37,717 bases of DNA, from NCBI GenBank assembly GCA_025454755.1, contig JALONV010000018.1, positions 1 to 37,717 of the forward strand, written 5' to 3'. A program made the position numbers and the translations under genes. The number at the start of each line of letters is the position of its first letter. The first letter of the stretch is position 1. Below the pieces are notes generated by a model. The model had not been told where the DNA came from. It saw only the letters and a list, made by a program, of their open reading frames with translations, and did no database searches. Shown here piece by piece: positions 26,378-35,113 of the stretch. The stretch is from Bacteroidales bacterium. GTDB taxonomy: Bacteria; Bacteroidota; Bacteroidia; Bacteroidales; VadinHA17.

Positions 26378-27153
26378 TAAATATCTATTTTTCCCTCAAA
26401 TACAAAAGTTGCCGAACCTGTAAGCCAGACATTCCTGATTTTGCCGTCATCAACTTTAAAATCGACCTCCAGATCACCGCCCCTTGCTTTAACCCTGACA
26501 GGTGCAGTGTCAAAATGTCCTTTCAGGACTGAAGCAATGGCAGAGGCTGTAACACCGGTACCACAGGCCAGTGTTTCCTCCTCGACGCCTCGTTCGAAAG
26601 TCCTGAGGTAGAGTCCATTACCATGCACCTCCACAAAGTTTACGTTGGTTCCTCCTGGTGAAAACCTTGGTGACCATCTCAGCCTTTTTCCTTCTTCATT
26701 GACATCCATCTGGTCTATTTCAGTAGTAAATATTACATAGTGTGGTGAACCGGTATTTATTAAATAACTGCCGTCAATGATTTTATATTCGTTGACGTCT
26801 GCCATCTGGAGGCGGACCATATCGTCCGTAACTTCAGCCTTATGCAAGCCATCAAAAGCCATGAATTTCTGGCTCCTGCCTGCGATATCCCATTTGTTTG
26901 CGAAATGAGCGGTGCATCTTCCTCCGTTACCGCACATCGAACCAGGCTTGCCGTCGGAATTAAAATATTTCATTTCAAAATCCGCCTTGTCATGACATGA
27001 GATCAGTATTAATCCGTCGGCACCAATTCCAAAACGGCGGTCACAGAGTCTGTTAATAAGATTATGATCATCCGGATTAAAAATATCTTTACGGTTGTCT
27101 ATGATAATGAAATCATTACCTGCTCCCTGGTACTTGTTAAAAGCTATATGCAT
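26377..27153 (-). CDS. dapF: Diaminopimelate epimerase
   Basis: 258 aa. Both catalytic cysteines are present: MCGNGG (Cys74) and LACGTGV (Cys197). FNKYQGAGNDFIIIDNR at the N-terminus and NTGSPHYVIF in the middle are family landmarks. The enzyme converts LL- to meso-diaminopimelate for lysine and peptidoglycan synthesis, in the cytoplasm. It is slightly shorter than the E. coli enzyme, which is normal for the phylum. Other lysine genes are not adjacent. It is first in a minus-strand series (dapF, S9 hydrolase, rlmN, DUF362), each gene being followed by a repeat or remnant. Confidence 0.95.
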   Translation of the reverse strand: MHIAFNKYQGAGNDFIIIDNRKDIFNPDDHNLINRLCDRRFGIGADGLILISCHDKADFEMKYFNSDGKPGSMCGNGGRCTAHFANKWDIAGRSQKFMAFDGLHKAEVTDDMVRLQMADVNEYKIIDGSYLINTGSPHYVIFTTEIDQMDVNEEGKRLRWSPRFSPGGTNVNFVEVHGNGLYLRTFERGVEEETLACGTGVTASAIASVLKGHFDTAPVRVKARGGDLEVDFKVDDGKIRNVWLTGSATFVFEGKIDI

Positions 27154-27263
27154 GTTTGTTAAAGTGTTGTTAAATCAGTATAATCTCCTGACAATCACAT
27201 AAAAAAAGCATGATCTTTGTAAAACAAAAATGTCAGAAAACGGTTGTAAAGATATATAAAAGA

Positions 27264-27326
27264 AAAAGACGGAAGACGGAAGACGGAAGACGGAAGACGG
27301 AAGACCGAAGACGCAAGGTCCAAGGG
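27264..27326. repeat. Heptamer tandem array GGAAGAC, about 9 units
   Basis: Units AAAAGAC, then GGAAGAC five times, then CGAAGAC, GCAAGGT and CCAAGGG, the last two strongly degenerate. It is followed by small hairpins (CTCCC...GGGAG, 27328-27341; TTCCGC...GCGGAA, 27359-27374) and a G-rich stretch (27390-27408). It lies between dapF and htrA; no gene is seen in the 27154-27463 gap. Confidence 0.85.
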
Positions 27327-27463
27327 ACTCCCTTCTGGGAGACCGGAACAAAGTGAAGATTCCGCCTCAGCGGAAGCCTGCCCCACTTCGGCGGGGGGCG
27401 GGGGTGGGTTTTTGAGAAAAAAGATAAAAGAAGCAAAACAAGTAACATTTAAATATTACAGAC

Positions 27464-28918
27464 ATGAAAGGAAAATATTTATTAGGAGGATTATTTATGG
27501 CTCTTCTTGGAGCAGCGATAGCGTTATTTGCTTATACAAAGATAATGGACAAGCCTGCAGAGGTTGCAGTCAGAGACAGTTCCATGATTGAGAGTCCGGA
27601 AGCAAAAGCAATTCTGACATCATTTCAGACACAGCCCGGGCAAGTTGATTTTACATATGCAGCAGAGAAGACAATTCATGCTGTGGTTCACGTTACTACC
27701 AAAACCCTGGTTGAGAACCCTTATAATCCGTTCATGGAGTTCTTTTATGGTAACCGCTATAACAGCAAACCCAGGGAGGTGCCTGGTTACGGATCGGGTG
27801 TTATAATTTCTCCGGATGGCTATTTAATTACAAATAACCACGTGGTTGAGGATGCTGAGAATATCGAGGTTGCATTGAATGATAACAGGAAATTCGATGC
27901 CCAGCTGATCGGAAGGGATCCCAATACTGACCTGGCACTCCTTAAAATAAAGGCTGAAAATCTGTCATTTCTTAAATTCGGCGATTCAGAAAGCCTCAGG
28001 TTGGGAGAATGGGTACTTGCAGTCGGCAATCCCTTTAATCTTGGAACGACAGTTACTGCAGGTATTGTAAGTGCAAAAGGAAGAGATCTGGGTATGCTCC
28101 TTGAGAATGAATACAGGATTGAATCCTATATACAGACTGATGCAGCCCTTAACCCGGGGAACAGCGGTGGTGCTCTTGTCAATACAAACGGCTTGCTGGT
28201 GGGGATTACCTCCGCCATCTATTCACCAAGCGGAGCCTATGCAGGCAACTCATTTGCAATTCCTTCGAGCATCGTGGGGAAAGTCATTGCAGACCTGAAA
28301 GAGTTTGGGGAAGTTCAGAGAGCGATCATAGGCGTAAACATAAGGGATGTAACTGCCGAAGAGGCAGAAAAACAGAATCTGTCAGAGATAAAAGGTGCCA
28401 TAATTACTGATGTAAAGGAAGGCGGGGCAGGAGAAGATGCAAAACTCAATAAAGACGATATTATAGTGAAATTCGATGATGTATCTGTCTCATCCGCATC
28501 AGAGCTTCAGGAACAGGTCGGAAAACATCGTCCCGGTGACAGGGCAACCATTACATATTATCGTAACGGAAAGCTGAACACAGTACCGATAGTTCTCAAA
28601 AATGTAGCAGGCAACATGAGTGTCGTCACCCCTGGCATGGGAATAGGTTCTGCATTTGGTGCAAGATTCCAGGCCCTGAGCAGTGAAGAAAAGCGCAGGT
28701 ATGATGTCGAAAACGGTGTTAAGGTAACTGAAGTCAGCGATGGATGGTTCAAGGATCAGGGACTCAGGAAAGGCACCATCATACTAAATATTAATGGCAA
28801 AAAAGTGAATAGCGCCGAAGATATCCGTTCAGCTGCCAGCAATAGTGAAAAATCGTTAAAAACCATCGAAGGCTATACACCCGATGGAAGGTACTTCAAT
28901 TTCAAATTCGGAAACTAG
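27464..28918 (+). CDS. htrA: Do/HtrA-family periplasmic serine protease with two PDZ domains
   Basis: 484 aa. The N-terminal hydrophobic segment (LLGGLFMALLGAAIALFAY) is a signal anchor or uncleaved signal. The trypsin-like domain has His126 (NNHVVED), Asp156 (NTDLALL) and Ser234 (NPGNSGGAL): a complete triad. Two PDZ-like regions follow (about 280-375 and 400-484), the first with GAIITDVKEGGAGEDA. The protein degrades or refolds misfolded envelope proteins. It is oriented with the downstream rpoD gene but separated from it by 128 bp that contain a strong rpoD promoter, so it is a separate unit. A G-rich stretch lies 55 bp upstream. Confidence 0.93.
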   Translation: MKGKYLLGGLFMALLGAAIALFAYTKIMDKPAEVAVRDSSMIESPEAKAILTSFQTQPGQVDFTYAAEKTIHAVVHVTTKTLVENPYNPFMEFFYGNRYNSKPREVPGYGSGVIISPDGYLITNNHVVEDAENIEVALNDNRKFDAQLIGRDPNTDLALLKIKAENLSFLKFGDSESLRLGEWVLAVGNPFNLGTTVTAGIVSAKGRDLGMLLENEYRIESYIQTDAALNPGNSGGALVNTNGLLVGITSAIYSPSGAYAGNSFAIPSSIVGKVIADLKEFGEVQRAIIGVNIRDVTAEEAEKQNLSEIKGAIITDVKEGGAGEDAKLNKDDIIVKFDDVSVSSASELQEQVGKHRPGDRATITYYRNGKLNTVPIVLKNVAGNMSVVTPGMGIGSAFGARFQALSSEEKRRYDVENGVKVTEVSDGWFKDQGLRKGTIILNINGKKVNSAEDIRSAASNSEKSLKTIEGYTPDGRYFNFKFGN

Positions 28919-28948
28919 TTGGGGGTATAAGATAATTTGTTGTTAATC

Positions 28949-28975
28949 AGGTGGATGTATTTACTTCACCTGGTT
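28949..28975 (+). terminator. Weak hairpin after htrA
   Basis: CAGGTG and CACCTG with flanking pairs form a stem of about 9 bp, G-U pair included, after the htrA stop. The following ACACAACAATA has no T-run, so termination strength is doubtful. Confidence 0.35.
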
Positions 28976-28996
28976 ACACAACAATACTGATTATAT

Positions 28997-29027
28997 TTTG
29001 TTATTACATATATTAGTATTATCTTTG
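28997..29027 (+). promoter_or_regulatory. Consensus Bacteroidota promoter of rpoD
   Basis: TTTG (28997-29000), 19 nt, TATCTTTG (29020-29027): a full match to the -33/-7 consensus. Transcription would begin near 29033, about 13 nt before the ATG at 29047. Confidence 0.8.
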
Positions 29028-29046
29028 CGAAAATTTTTCCAGGCGG

Positions 29047-29907
29047 ATGAGACAGCTAAAGATTACCAAATCCATAACAAACAGGGAGAGTGCTTCACTT
29101 GACAAGTATTTGCAGGAGATTGGTAAAGAAGAGTTGATATCGGTTGAAGAAGAAGTTGAACTGGCTCAGAGGATCAAAAAAGGAGACAGAACTGCTCTCG
29201 AAAAACTCACCAAGGCAAATTTGCGTTTTGTTGTTTCTGTTGCCAAGCAGTACCAGAACCAGGGATTGAGTCTTCCCGACCTTATCAATGAAGGGAATCT
29301 GGGCCTTATAAAGGCTGCAGAGAAGTTCGATGAAACACGGGGCTTCAAATTCATTTCATATGCGGTATGGTGGATACGTCAGTCTATACTTCAGGCTCTG
29401 GCCGAACAATCAAGGATAGTAAGGCTTCCGCTTAACCAGGTGGGGTCACTCAACAAGATTAACAAGGCTTTTTCAAAATTTGAGCAGGAGAACGAACGTA
29501 CTCCCTCACCCGAGGAACTTGCTGATGTACTTGAGCTTCCAAAGGAGAAAGTTACCGACACCCTTAAGGTTTCGGGACGGCATGTCTCGGTTGACGCCCC
29601 ATTCATAGAAGGAGAGGATAACAGTCTGCTCGACGTGCTTACCAACTCCGATTCACCGGTTGCCGACAAGCTTCTTATGGATGAATCACTCTCACGTGAG
29701 ATATACAGGGCGCTTGCAACCCTTACCGAAAGAGAAAGGGACATTATCCGTTATTTCTTCGGAATAGGCTGTCAGGAAATGACCCTGGAGGAAATCGGAG
29801 AGAAATTTGGTCTGACACGTGAAAGAGTACGCCAGATAAAAGAGAAGGCAATAAGAAGGCTGAGACATACTTCCAGAAGCCGTCTGCTGAAAGGATATTT
29901 AGGTTAA
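29047..29907 (+). CDS. rpoD: Primary RNA polymerase sigma factor (RpoD/sigma-ABfr type)
   Basis: 286 aa. Region 1.2 begins at [16 protein letters not shown]; region 2 has [31 protein letters not shown] (2.3-2.4); region 3 and 4 follow, ending in the 4.2 helix-turn-helix [29 protein letters not shown]. There is no region 1.1 and the spacer after region 1.2 is short, which is the form of the Bacteroides sigma-ABfr. It recognises the TTTG/TAnnTTTG promoters seen throughout the window, including its own. An intrinsic terminator follows. Confidence 0.97.
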   Translation: MRQLKITKSITNRESASLDKYLQEIGKEELISVEEEVELAQRIKKGDRTALEKLTKANLRFVVSVAKQYQNQGLSLPDLINEGNLGLIKAAEKFDETRGFKFISYAVWWIRQSILQALAEQSRIVRLPLNQVGSLNKINKAFSKFEQENERTPSPEELADVLELPKEKVTDTLKVSGRHVSVDAPFIEGEDNSLLDVLTNSDSPVADKLLMDESLSREIYRALATLTERERDIIRYFFGIGCQEMTLEEIGEKFGLTRERVRQIKEKAIRRLRHTSRSRLLKGYLG

Positions 29908-29928
29908 TATAAAGCCAAACCAAATTAA

Positions 29929-29960
29929 AAATGAGCCCCGGGGAGAGGCTCATTTTTTTT
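29929..29960 (+). terminator. Intrinsic terminator of rpoD
   Basis: AAATGAGCC (29929-29937) pairs with GGCTCATTT (29947-29955), followed by a run of eight T (29953-29960). An A-run on the 5' side would let it act in both directions. Confidence 0.9.
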
Positions 29961-29963
29961 GAT

Positions 29964-30002
29964 GCCTGCTATAAATCTAGCAGGCCGGGGGGAAATTTCC
30001 CC
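29964..30002. repeat. Two further hairpins in the rpoD-uvrB gap
   Basis: GCCTGCT...AGCAGGC (29964-29970 with 29979-29985) and the 14-bp palindrome GGGGAAATTTCCCC (29989-30002) follow the terminator directly. The rest of the gap to 30206 shows nothing clear except the uvrB promoter. Confidence 0.75.
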
Positions 30003-30183
30003 GAAATATATAAATATTTCAATATGATCGGCTTTTATTGATATCTAATATATAGCATGATTTCGAAAATAATTGATTTTCAGACGAAAGAATCATCAGA
30101 TTTTACCTCCTGCTGTAATTTCTGACCATATTTTCGCGGAGTTGTTTTGGAACCTGTGGGTTTTTCTTTTAAAACTAATTTAT

Positions 30184-30191
30184 GATATTTG
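30184..30191 (+). promoter_or_regulatory. -7-like promoter element of uvrB
   Basis: GATATTTG, one mismatch to TAnnTTTG, 15 bp before ATG 30207. It overlaps the alternative TTG start at 30189 and so argues against it. Confidence 0.4.
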
Positions 30192-30206
30192 AATAAACTA
30201 TTCAAC

Positions 30207-32222
30207 ATGGATTTCAAGCTTGTATCGGATTTCGTTCCTACCGGGGATCAGCCTGAAGCTATAGAACAGCTCGTTGATGGATTGCTTAAAGAAGTCCCTT
30301 ACCAGACGCTTCTTGGAGTAACAGGTTCAGGTAAGACATTCACCATAGCTAACGTTATAGAAAAAGTCAACAGGCCGGTTCTGGTACTAAGCCATAACAA
30401 GACTCTCGCTGCACAGCTTTACGGGGAATTCAGGCAATTTTTCCCGGAGAACAGCGTCGAATATTTCGTTTCATATTATGACTATTATCAGCCGGAAGCA
30501 TACCTTCCCGTTTCCGACACATATATTGAAAAGGACCTATCGATAAATGAGGATATTGAAAAACTAAGGCTCAGTGCCACTTCATCGCTTCTCTCGGGCA
30601 GAAAAGATGTCATTGTAGTCTCCTCTGTATCGTGTCTTTATGGCATAGGCAATCCTGATGATTTCCATTCCAGCACTATCCAGATAGTCAAAGGGCAGAA
30701 TATATCAAGGAACTATTTTTTACGAAAGCTTGTCGACAGCCTCTATTCAAGGAATGAAATGGAATTCAGACATGGTAAGTTCAGGGTGAGGGGCGATACA
30801 GTCGACATTTTCCCCGCTTATGCCGATATTGCAGTGAGGGTGGTCTTTTTTGGCGACCAGGTAGAGGAGATAAACACTTTTGATCCTGTCAGCGGCAGCA
30901 GGCTGGAAGTTCTCAGCGAATACGTCATTTATCCGGCAAATATCTTTGTTACAACGCGCGACAGGATAAATGCAGCCATTAGTCAGATACAGGATGATCT
31001 GGTACTCCAGGTGACTCATTTCAACGACATAGGCAGGAAAGAAGAAGCAAAAAGACTTGAGCAGCGTGTTTTATACGATCTTGAGATGATCAAGGAACTT
31101 GGTTATTGCAGCGGGATCGAGAATTATTCCCGTTATTTCGACGGCCGCAAGTCGGGAACAAGGCCATTCTGCCTGCTCGACTATTTCCCTGATGATTTCA
31201 TAACCGTGATCGATGAAAGCCATGTAAGCATTCCCCAGATAAGAGGAATGTCCGGCGGCGATCATTCACGCAAGCAAACCCTGGTTGAATATGGATTCAG
31301 ACTTCCTGCAGCACTCGACAACAGGCCAATGAGGATAGAGGAATTTGAGTCGCTCACCGGCCAGGTAATATTTGTCAGCGCCACACCTGCTGATTATGAA
31401 CTGGAGAAAAGTGAAGGTGTATTTGTCGACCAGGTGATACGGCCAACCGGACTGCTTGATCCTCCCGTTGAGGTCAGGTCTAGTTTAAACCAGATCGACA
31501 ATCTGATGGATGAGATCAGAGACAGGGCAAAAGCCGGAGAAAGAACACTGGTCACAACCATCACCAAACGCATGGCAGAAGAACTGACTGCCTATCTGCT
31601 GAGGTTCGACATAAGGTGTCGGTATATTCACTCTGACCTAGACACCATTGAGCGCATAGAGATCATGGAAGGATTGAGGACCGGAGCATTTGATGTTCTC
31701 GTGGGTGTCAACCTGCTCAGGGAAGGACTCGATTTGCCGGAAGTATCGCTTGTAGCTATCCTGGATGCAGACAAAGAGGGATTCCTGAGATCTTCAAGGT
31801 CGCTGACACAGACAGCCGGAAGAGCTGCGCGCAATCTCAATGGAAAGGTGATTATGTATGCCGATACAATTACAGGGAGCATGCAGCTTACAATCAATGA
31901 AACCAACCGGCGCCGCGAAAAACAGCTGATATACAACGAGAAGATGGGAATTACTCCTGCTCAGATCGTCAGGAAAACCGGCTCTATACTGACAGGACTC
32001 ACTAAAAAAGGCGTCTCTGTAAAAGCTTATATAGAACCTGAACGTCCTGATATTGCTGCTGATCCGGTAATAAAATACATGAACAGAGAGGCTCTAGAAA
32101 AAGCTATAGAAAAAACCAGGAAAAATATGGAAAAGGCTGCGTCGGAGCTTAACTTCGTCGAAGCTGCAAGGTTCAGGGATGAGATGGCTGACCTGCAAAA
32201 GCTGCTGAGAAGTAAGAATTGA
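30207..32222 (+). CDS. uvrB: UvrABC system protein B
   Basis: 671 aa from ATG 30207 (MDFKLVSDFVPTGDQPEAI), the conserved UvrB N-terminus. A TTG at 30189 would add six unconserved residues inside the promoter box. Walker A GVTGSGKT (37-44), beta-hairpin YYDYYQPEAY (91-100), DESHVSIPQ, the domain-2 helicase motifs LVGVNLLREGLDLPEVSLVAI and TAGRAARN, and a C-terminal UVR motif (about 630-671) that contacts UvrC. UvrB verifies DNA damage after loading by UvrA and recruits UvrC for incision. uvrA and uvrC are not in the window. Large repeat element 2 begins 15 bp after its stop. Confidence 0.97.
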   Translation: MDFKLVSDFVPTGDQPEAIEQLVDGLLKEVPYQTLLGVTGSGKTFTIANVIEKVNRPVLVLSHNKTLAAQLYGEFRQFFPENSVEYFVSYYDYYQPEAYLPVSDTYIEKDLSINEDIEKLRLSATSSLLSGRKDVIVVSSVSCLYGIGNPDDFHSSTIQIVKGQNISRNYFLRKLVDSLYSRNEMEFRHGKFRVRGDTVDIFPAYADIAVRVVFFGDQVEEINTFDPVSGSRLEVLSEYVIYPANIFVTTRDRINAAISQIQDDLVLQVTHFNDIGRKEEAKRLEQRVLYDLEMIKELGYCSGIENYSRYFDGRKSGTRPFCLLDYFPDDFITVIDESHVSIPQIRGMSGGDHSRKQTLVEYGFRLPAALDNRPMRIEEFESLTGQVIFVSATPADYELEKSEGVFVDQVIRPTGLLDPPVEVRSSLNQIDNLMDEIRDRAKAGERTLVTTITKRMAEELTAYLLRFDIRCRYIHSDLDTIERIEIMEGLRTGAFDVLVGVNLLREGLDLPEVSLVAILDADKEGFLRSSRSLTQTAGRAARNLNGKVIMYADTITGSMQLTINETNRRREKQLIYNEKMGITPAQIVRKTGSILTGLTKKGVSVKAYIEPERPDIAADPVIKYMNREALEKAIEKTRKNMEKAASELNFVEAARFRDEMADLQKLLRSKN

Positions 32223-32236
32223 TTTGTCAGGTCAGA

Positions 32237-32713
32237 GGGAGATTCCTCGCTGATGCTCGGAATTCAAGAAGTTGAATAGTGGATTAAGAGGGAGATTCCT
32301 CGCTGATGCTCGGAATTCAAAGAGTTGATTGGTGGTATAGGCGGGAGATTCCTCGCTGACGCTCGGAATGACATACGGCTTTGGAGAAACGAAGGGGTAG
32401 AAGAGGCGAAAAGCCGACGGCTTTTCGCCTCTTCTACCCCTTAATTTTTATAAAGACGTGTCATTCCGAATGAAGCGCAGCGGAATGAGGAATCTCCCTC
32501 TTTTTTCACTAAGTACACAGTAGAAATTTTGTAATTCATGATTGGGCGCAGCGGAATGAGGAATCTCCCTCTTTCTTTACTAAGTGCACAGTAGGAATTT
32601 TATTATTCCGGAAAGGGCAGGGCGGAATGAGGAATCTCCCCTTTTTTTCACATAGTGCCCGATAGAGATTTTGTTATTCCTAAATTAAGCGCAGAATGAG
32701 AAATCTCTAAATC
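32237..32713. repeat. Composite repeat element 2: 53-bp and 71-bp tandem arms around a perfect palindrome
   Basis: The left arm has three units of 53 bp (from 32237, 32290, 32343), each starting GGGAGATTCCTCGCTGA and the last ending GGAATGACA. The centre is a perfect inverted repeat of 25 bp per arm (32392-32416 and 32418-32442) around one base; arms contain GAGGCGAAA. The right arm starts TGTCATTCCGAA (32459) and has units of 71 bp (GCGGAATGAGGAATCTCCC at 32480, 32551, 32622, and a decayed copy near 32691). Left and right units carry the same motif in opposite orientation. Nothing in it looks coding. It has the same plan as element 1 at 6.2-6.4 kb. Confidence 0.9.
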
Positions 32714-32793
32714 ATTTTATATTTCAAAAAAACCAGTAGTTAGTTCGTTATTTAGTGAACTAATCTTAACATTACTTCCATAATTGATTTAAA

Positions 32794-33088
32794 ATGAAAA
32801 CTTCACATTTTTTCACGGCCTTAATATTTGGTTTCCTGATCGGCACGCTGAATACTTTTGTGCAGGATACTGAACTGAGAGCCAAAAGGATATGCCCTGG
32901 CAAAACCATTTGACATTTTTGCTCAGGCTGGCACACATTTTTACAGTGGCGGGATTACACCTGTGGTAAAAGCAGGGGTGGAATGGCAGACAAAAAGCAA
33001 ATTCTTCATGGGAGCAGACTTTGCAATGATGCTTCAAACTGACCATTCAGGTTATCTTGGAGGCTTTTTTGCAGGATTAAGATTCTGA
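32794..33088 (+). pseudogene. Frameshifted small outer-membrane barrel protein
   Basis: ATG 32794 begins a signal peptide (KTSHFFTALIFGFLIGTL, then NTFVQDTELRA) but stops at 32911. In the next frame, open from 32879, the sequence continues GYALAKPFDIFAQAGTHFYS...KFFMGADFAMML...GYLGGFFAGLRF and stops at 33086; the terminal Gly/aromatic strand ending in Phe is typical of outer-membrane barrels. Each half is plausible and the two are joined by a frame change at about 32880, probably with loss of the middle, since the total is only about 95 codons. Confidence 0.7.
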
Positions 33089-33107
33089 GAATTAACGGGA
33101 CAGGAAT

Positions 33108-33938
33108 TTAAAGTTTAGTCGCAGACCATTCCCTGGAACCTGCATCATTTGTAACTGTACCGCTCATTTTTGTTCCCTCGACCTTCCCGACATAAAGGTC
33201 TCCTTTTATTTTAAAGGTTATATCGTTTCCGCTGAGACGTCCGTCGGTTACAGGGATCTCTTTCACGCCCATTATATAATCTCCGTAGATCATCTGGAAT
33301 TCCTGTCTTATGGCGAGCGGATAAGCACCCAGTTCCCATGTTCCCTGCACATCTGCAGGTACAATCCACATAAGAGCTGTATTCCAGCTGTTCCAGTTCT
33401 CCTCGGATGTGACTTCAAAATCTGCTTCCCATTCACCCATTGTGAAGGTATTTGATACAATGCGTGTTCCGGGCTTAAGTTCGAGAAGCTTTGGTCTGAG
33501 CTTAAGGTTAATCTCAGGAAGAAGGAACATGGTTATGACTGTTGCCCCGGACAGGTCATATTCGTACAAATCGGCTTCGATAAATTCGGTCATTTTGCTT
33601 ACACCTTCATGTTCGGCATTTCTTTTCGACAGGGCAATCATATCGGGATTGTACTCTATTCCCACAGCCTGAGCTCCCAGCCGGGCGGCTGCAATTACTG
33701 TCCTTCCGTCGCCTGATCCGAGGTCTACAACATAATCATCCGGAGTCACTTTTGCTATTTTCAGCATCAGATCCACAAGCTCAGTCGGGGTAGGAACCCA
33801 TACAACATCCTTGCCTTTCTGACCAACTTCAGGAACATATCCGGAATTGGAATTATTCTCCTGTGCCTGGAGCCAGGAACAACTTATTACAAAAAATAGT
33901 GAATATAAGATCCGGCGTGCAAGGTTTGAAAATCTCAT
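33108..33938 (-). CDS. Class I SAM methyltransferase-like protein with a signal peptide
   Basis: 276 aa from ATG 33938; a TTG three codons earlier is less likely. The N-terminus MRFSNLARRILYSLFFVISC is a signal peptide ending near AQA-like SWLQAQ; the cysteine (ISC) could also be a lipoprotein site. The methyltransferase core (about 45-200) has VPTPTELVDLML, motif I VVDLGSGDGR (72-79), GIEYNPDMI, EFIEADLYEYD and VITMFLLPEINLKL, as in DOT1-like proteins of this class. A C-terminal beta domain (about 200-276) follows. An exported SAM enzyme is odd because SAM is cytosolic. The substrate is unknown. Confidence 0.82.
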   Translation of the reverse strand: MRFSNLARRILYSLFFVISCSWLQAQENNSNSGYVPEVGQKGKDVVWVPTPTELVDLMLKIAKVTPDDYVVDLGSGDGRTVIAAARLGAQAVGIEYNPDMIALSKRNAEHEGVSKMTEFIEADLYEYDLSGATVITMFLLPEINLKLRPKLLELKPGTRIVSNTFTMGEWEADFEVTSEENWNSWNTALMWIVPADVQGTWELGAYPLAIRQEFQMIYGDYIMGVKEIPVTDGRLSGNDITFKIKGDLYVGKVEGTKMSGTVTNDAGSREWSATKL

Positions 33939-33997
33939 TTTACACAATTAATTAATGTTCTGTGAACCTGAAAAACATTAAAATTATCTCTTTTTTT

Positions 33998-35113
33998 TCA
34001 ATTCCGGATAAGAGAGAGGACATGTTTTGCAATAGCAAGGCATGATGTCAATCCCGGTGATTCCATACCAATGAGGTTAATGAATCCCGGATTTCCTCTT
34101 TCCGATTCCTCCTTTATATAGAAGTCGCGGACAGGTTCCCCGGGTTTTTGAATTTTTGGTCTTATACCTGCCATTTCAGGTGCAATATCATTAAACTCAA
34201 GGAATGGAAGGAATTTTCTTGCCGATTTCCAGAATGATTCCTGTTTGCCGGCATCGACCCTGTAATCATATACATTTGAATCAAGATATGTTACATCAGG
34301 ACCAAGCTTTACACCTCCGCCCATATCTATTGTAACATGAATTCCAATGCCTTCAAGGTTGGCATGTGGAACCGGATATACAAGCTGGTTCAACAGCCTG
34401 TTCTTTGGCGGCACTATCCTGAAGTATTCACCCTTGCAGAACCTGATTGACAGGTTTTCATCCTTCATACCTGCCATTTCCGAGATTTTATCGGAGGTAA
34501 GTCCGGCCGAGTTTATCACCAGGCGGGTTGTGAAACTGTAATTGTTGCTGTCTGCATCCAGCAGAGTTATCTCATAACCTTCCCGCAATTTTCTGATCCC
34601 TGTTACTTCGCTGCCATAAACTATCTGCCCGCTGTTATTAAGGGTATCTGTCTCGAAACGCTTCATCAGCGAGTGTGAATCCAGAATTCCTGTTGTAGGC
34701 GAAAGAAGGGCTTTCAGGGCAAAGATCTCCGGTTCGAGCTTTTCGATCTGATAGCGGTCCAGTAATTCAAGATCGACACCGTTCCCGGCAGCAGTATTCT
34801 TAATGCCATCAATTATAGCAATCTCCTTTTCATTTGTTGCGACTATCAGCTTGCCGCAGTTACTATATGGTATTTCGTGTTTTCTGCAATACTCATAAAG
34901 AAGCATTTTCCCTTCGACACATAGTTTTGCCTTAAGACTTCCTTTCGGATAGTAGATACCTGCATGTATAACTTCACTGTTCCTGCTGCTTGTCTCCTGC
35001 CCGAATGTTGTATGTTTTTCAATTACAAAAACATCGGAATATCTCTCTGACACCGTTTCTGCAATCGCCAGTCCTATTACTCCTGCCCCGATAATAGTTA
35101 TCTCAGCATCCAT
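33998..35113 (-). CDS. lhgO: FAD-dependent oxidoreductase, L-2-hydroxyglutarate oxidase/dehydrogenase-like
   Basis: 371 aa, DAO fold. The FAD-binding motif is IIGAGVIGLAIAE at the N-terminus, followed by the ETSSRNSEVIHAGIYYPKGSLKAKLCVEG segment typical of L2HGDH/LhgO (YgaF) proteins. LVINSAGLTSDKI in the middle and PGEPVRDFYIKEE...GNPGFINLIGMESPGLTSCLAIA at the C-terminus agree. The reaction is oxidation of L-2-hydroxyglutarate to 2-oxoglutarate, with the electrons passed to quinone or oxygen. The start at 35113 is a few bases before the FAD motif, as usual. No companion pathway gene is adjacent. Confidence 0.85.
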   Translation of the reverse strand: MDAEITIIGAGVIGLAIAETVSERYSDVFVIEKHTTFGQETSSRNSEVIHAGIYYPKGSLKAKLCVEGKMLLYEYCRKHEIPYSNCGKLIVATNEKEIAIIDGIKNTAAGNGVDLELLDRYQIEKLEPEIFALKALLSPTTGILDSHSLMKRFETDTLNNSGQIVYGSEVTGIRKLREGYEITLLDADSNNYSFTTRLVINSAGLTSDKISEMAGMKDENLSIRFCKGEYFRIVPPKNRLLNQLVYPVPHANLEGIGIHVTIDMGGGVKLGPDVTYLDSNVYDYRVDAGKQESFWKSARKFLPFLEFNDIAPEMAGIRPKIQKPGEPVRDFYIKEESERGNPGFINLIGMESPGLTSCLAIAKHVLSLIRN

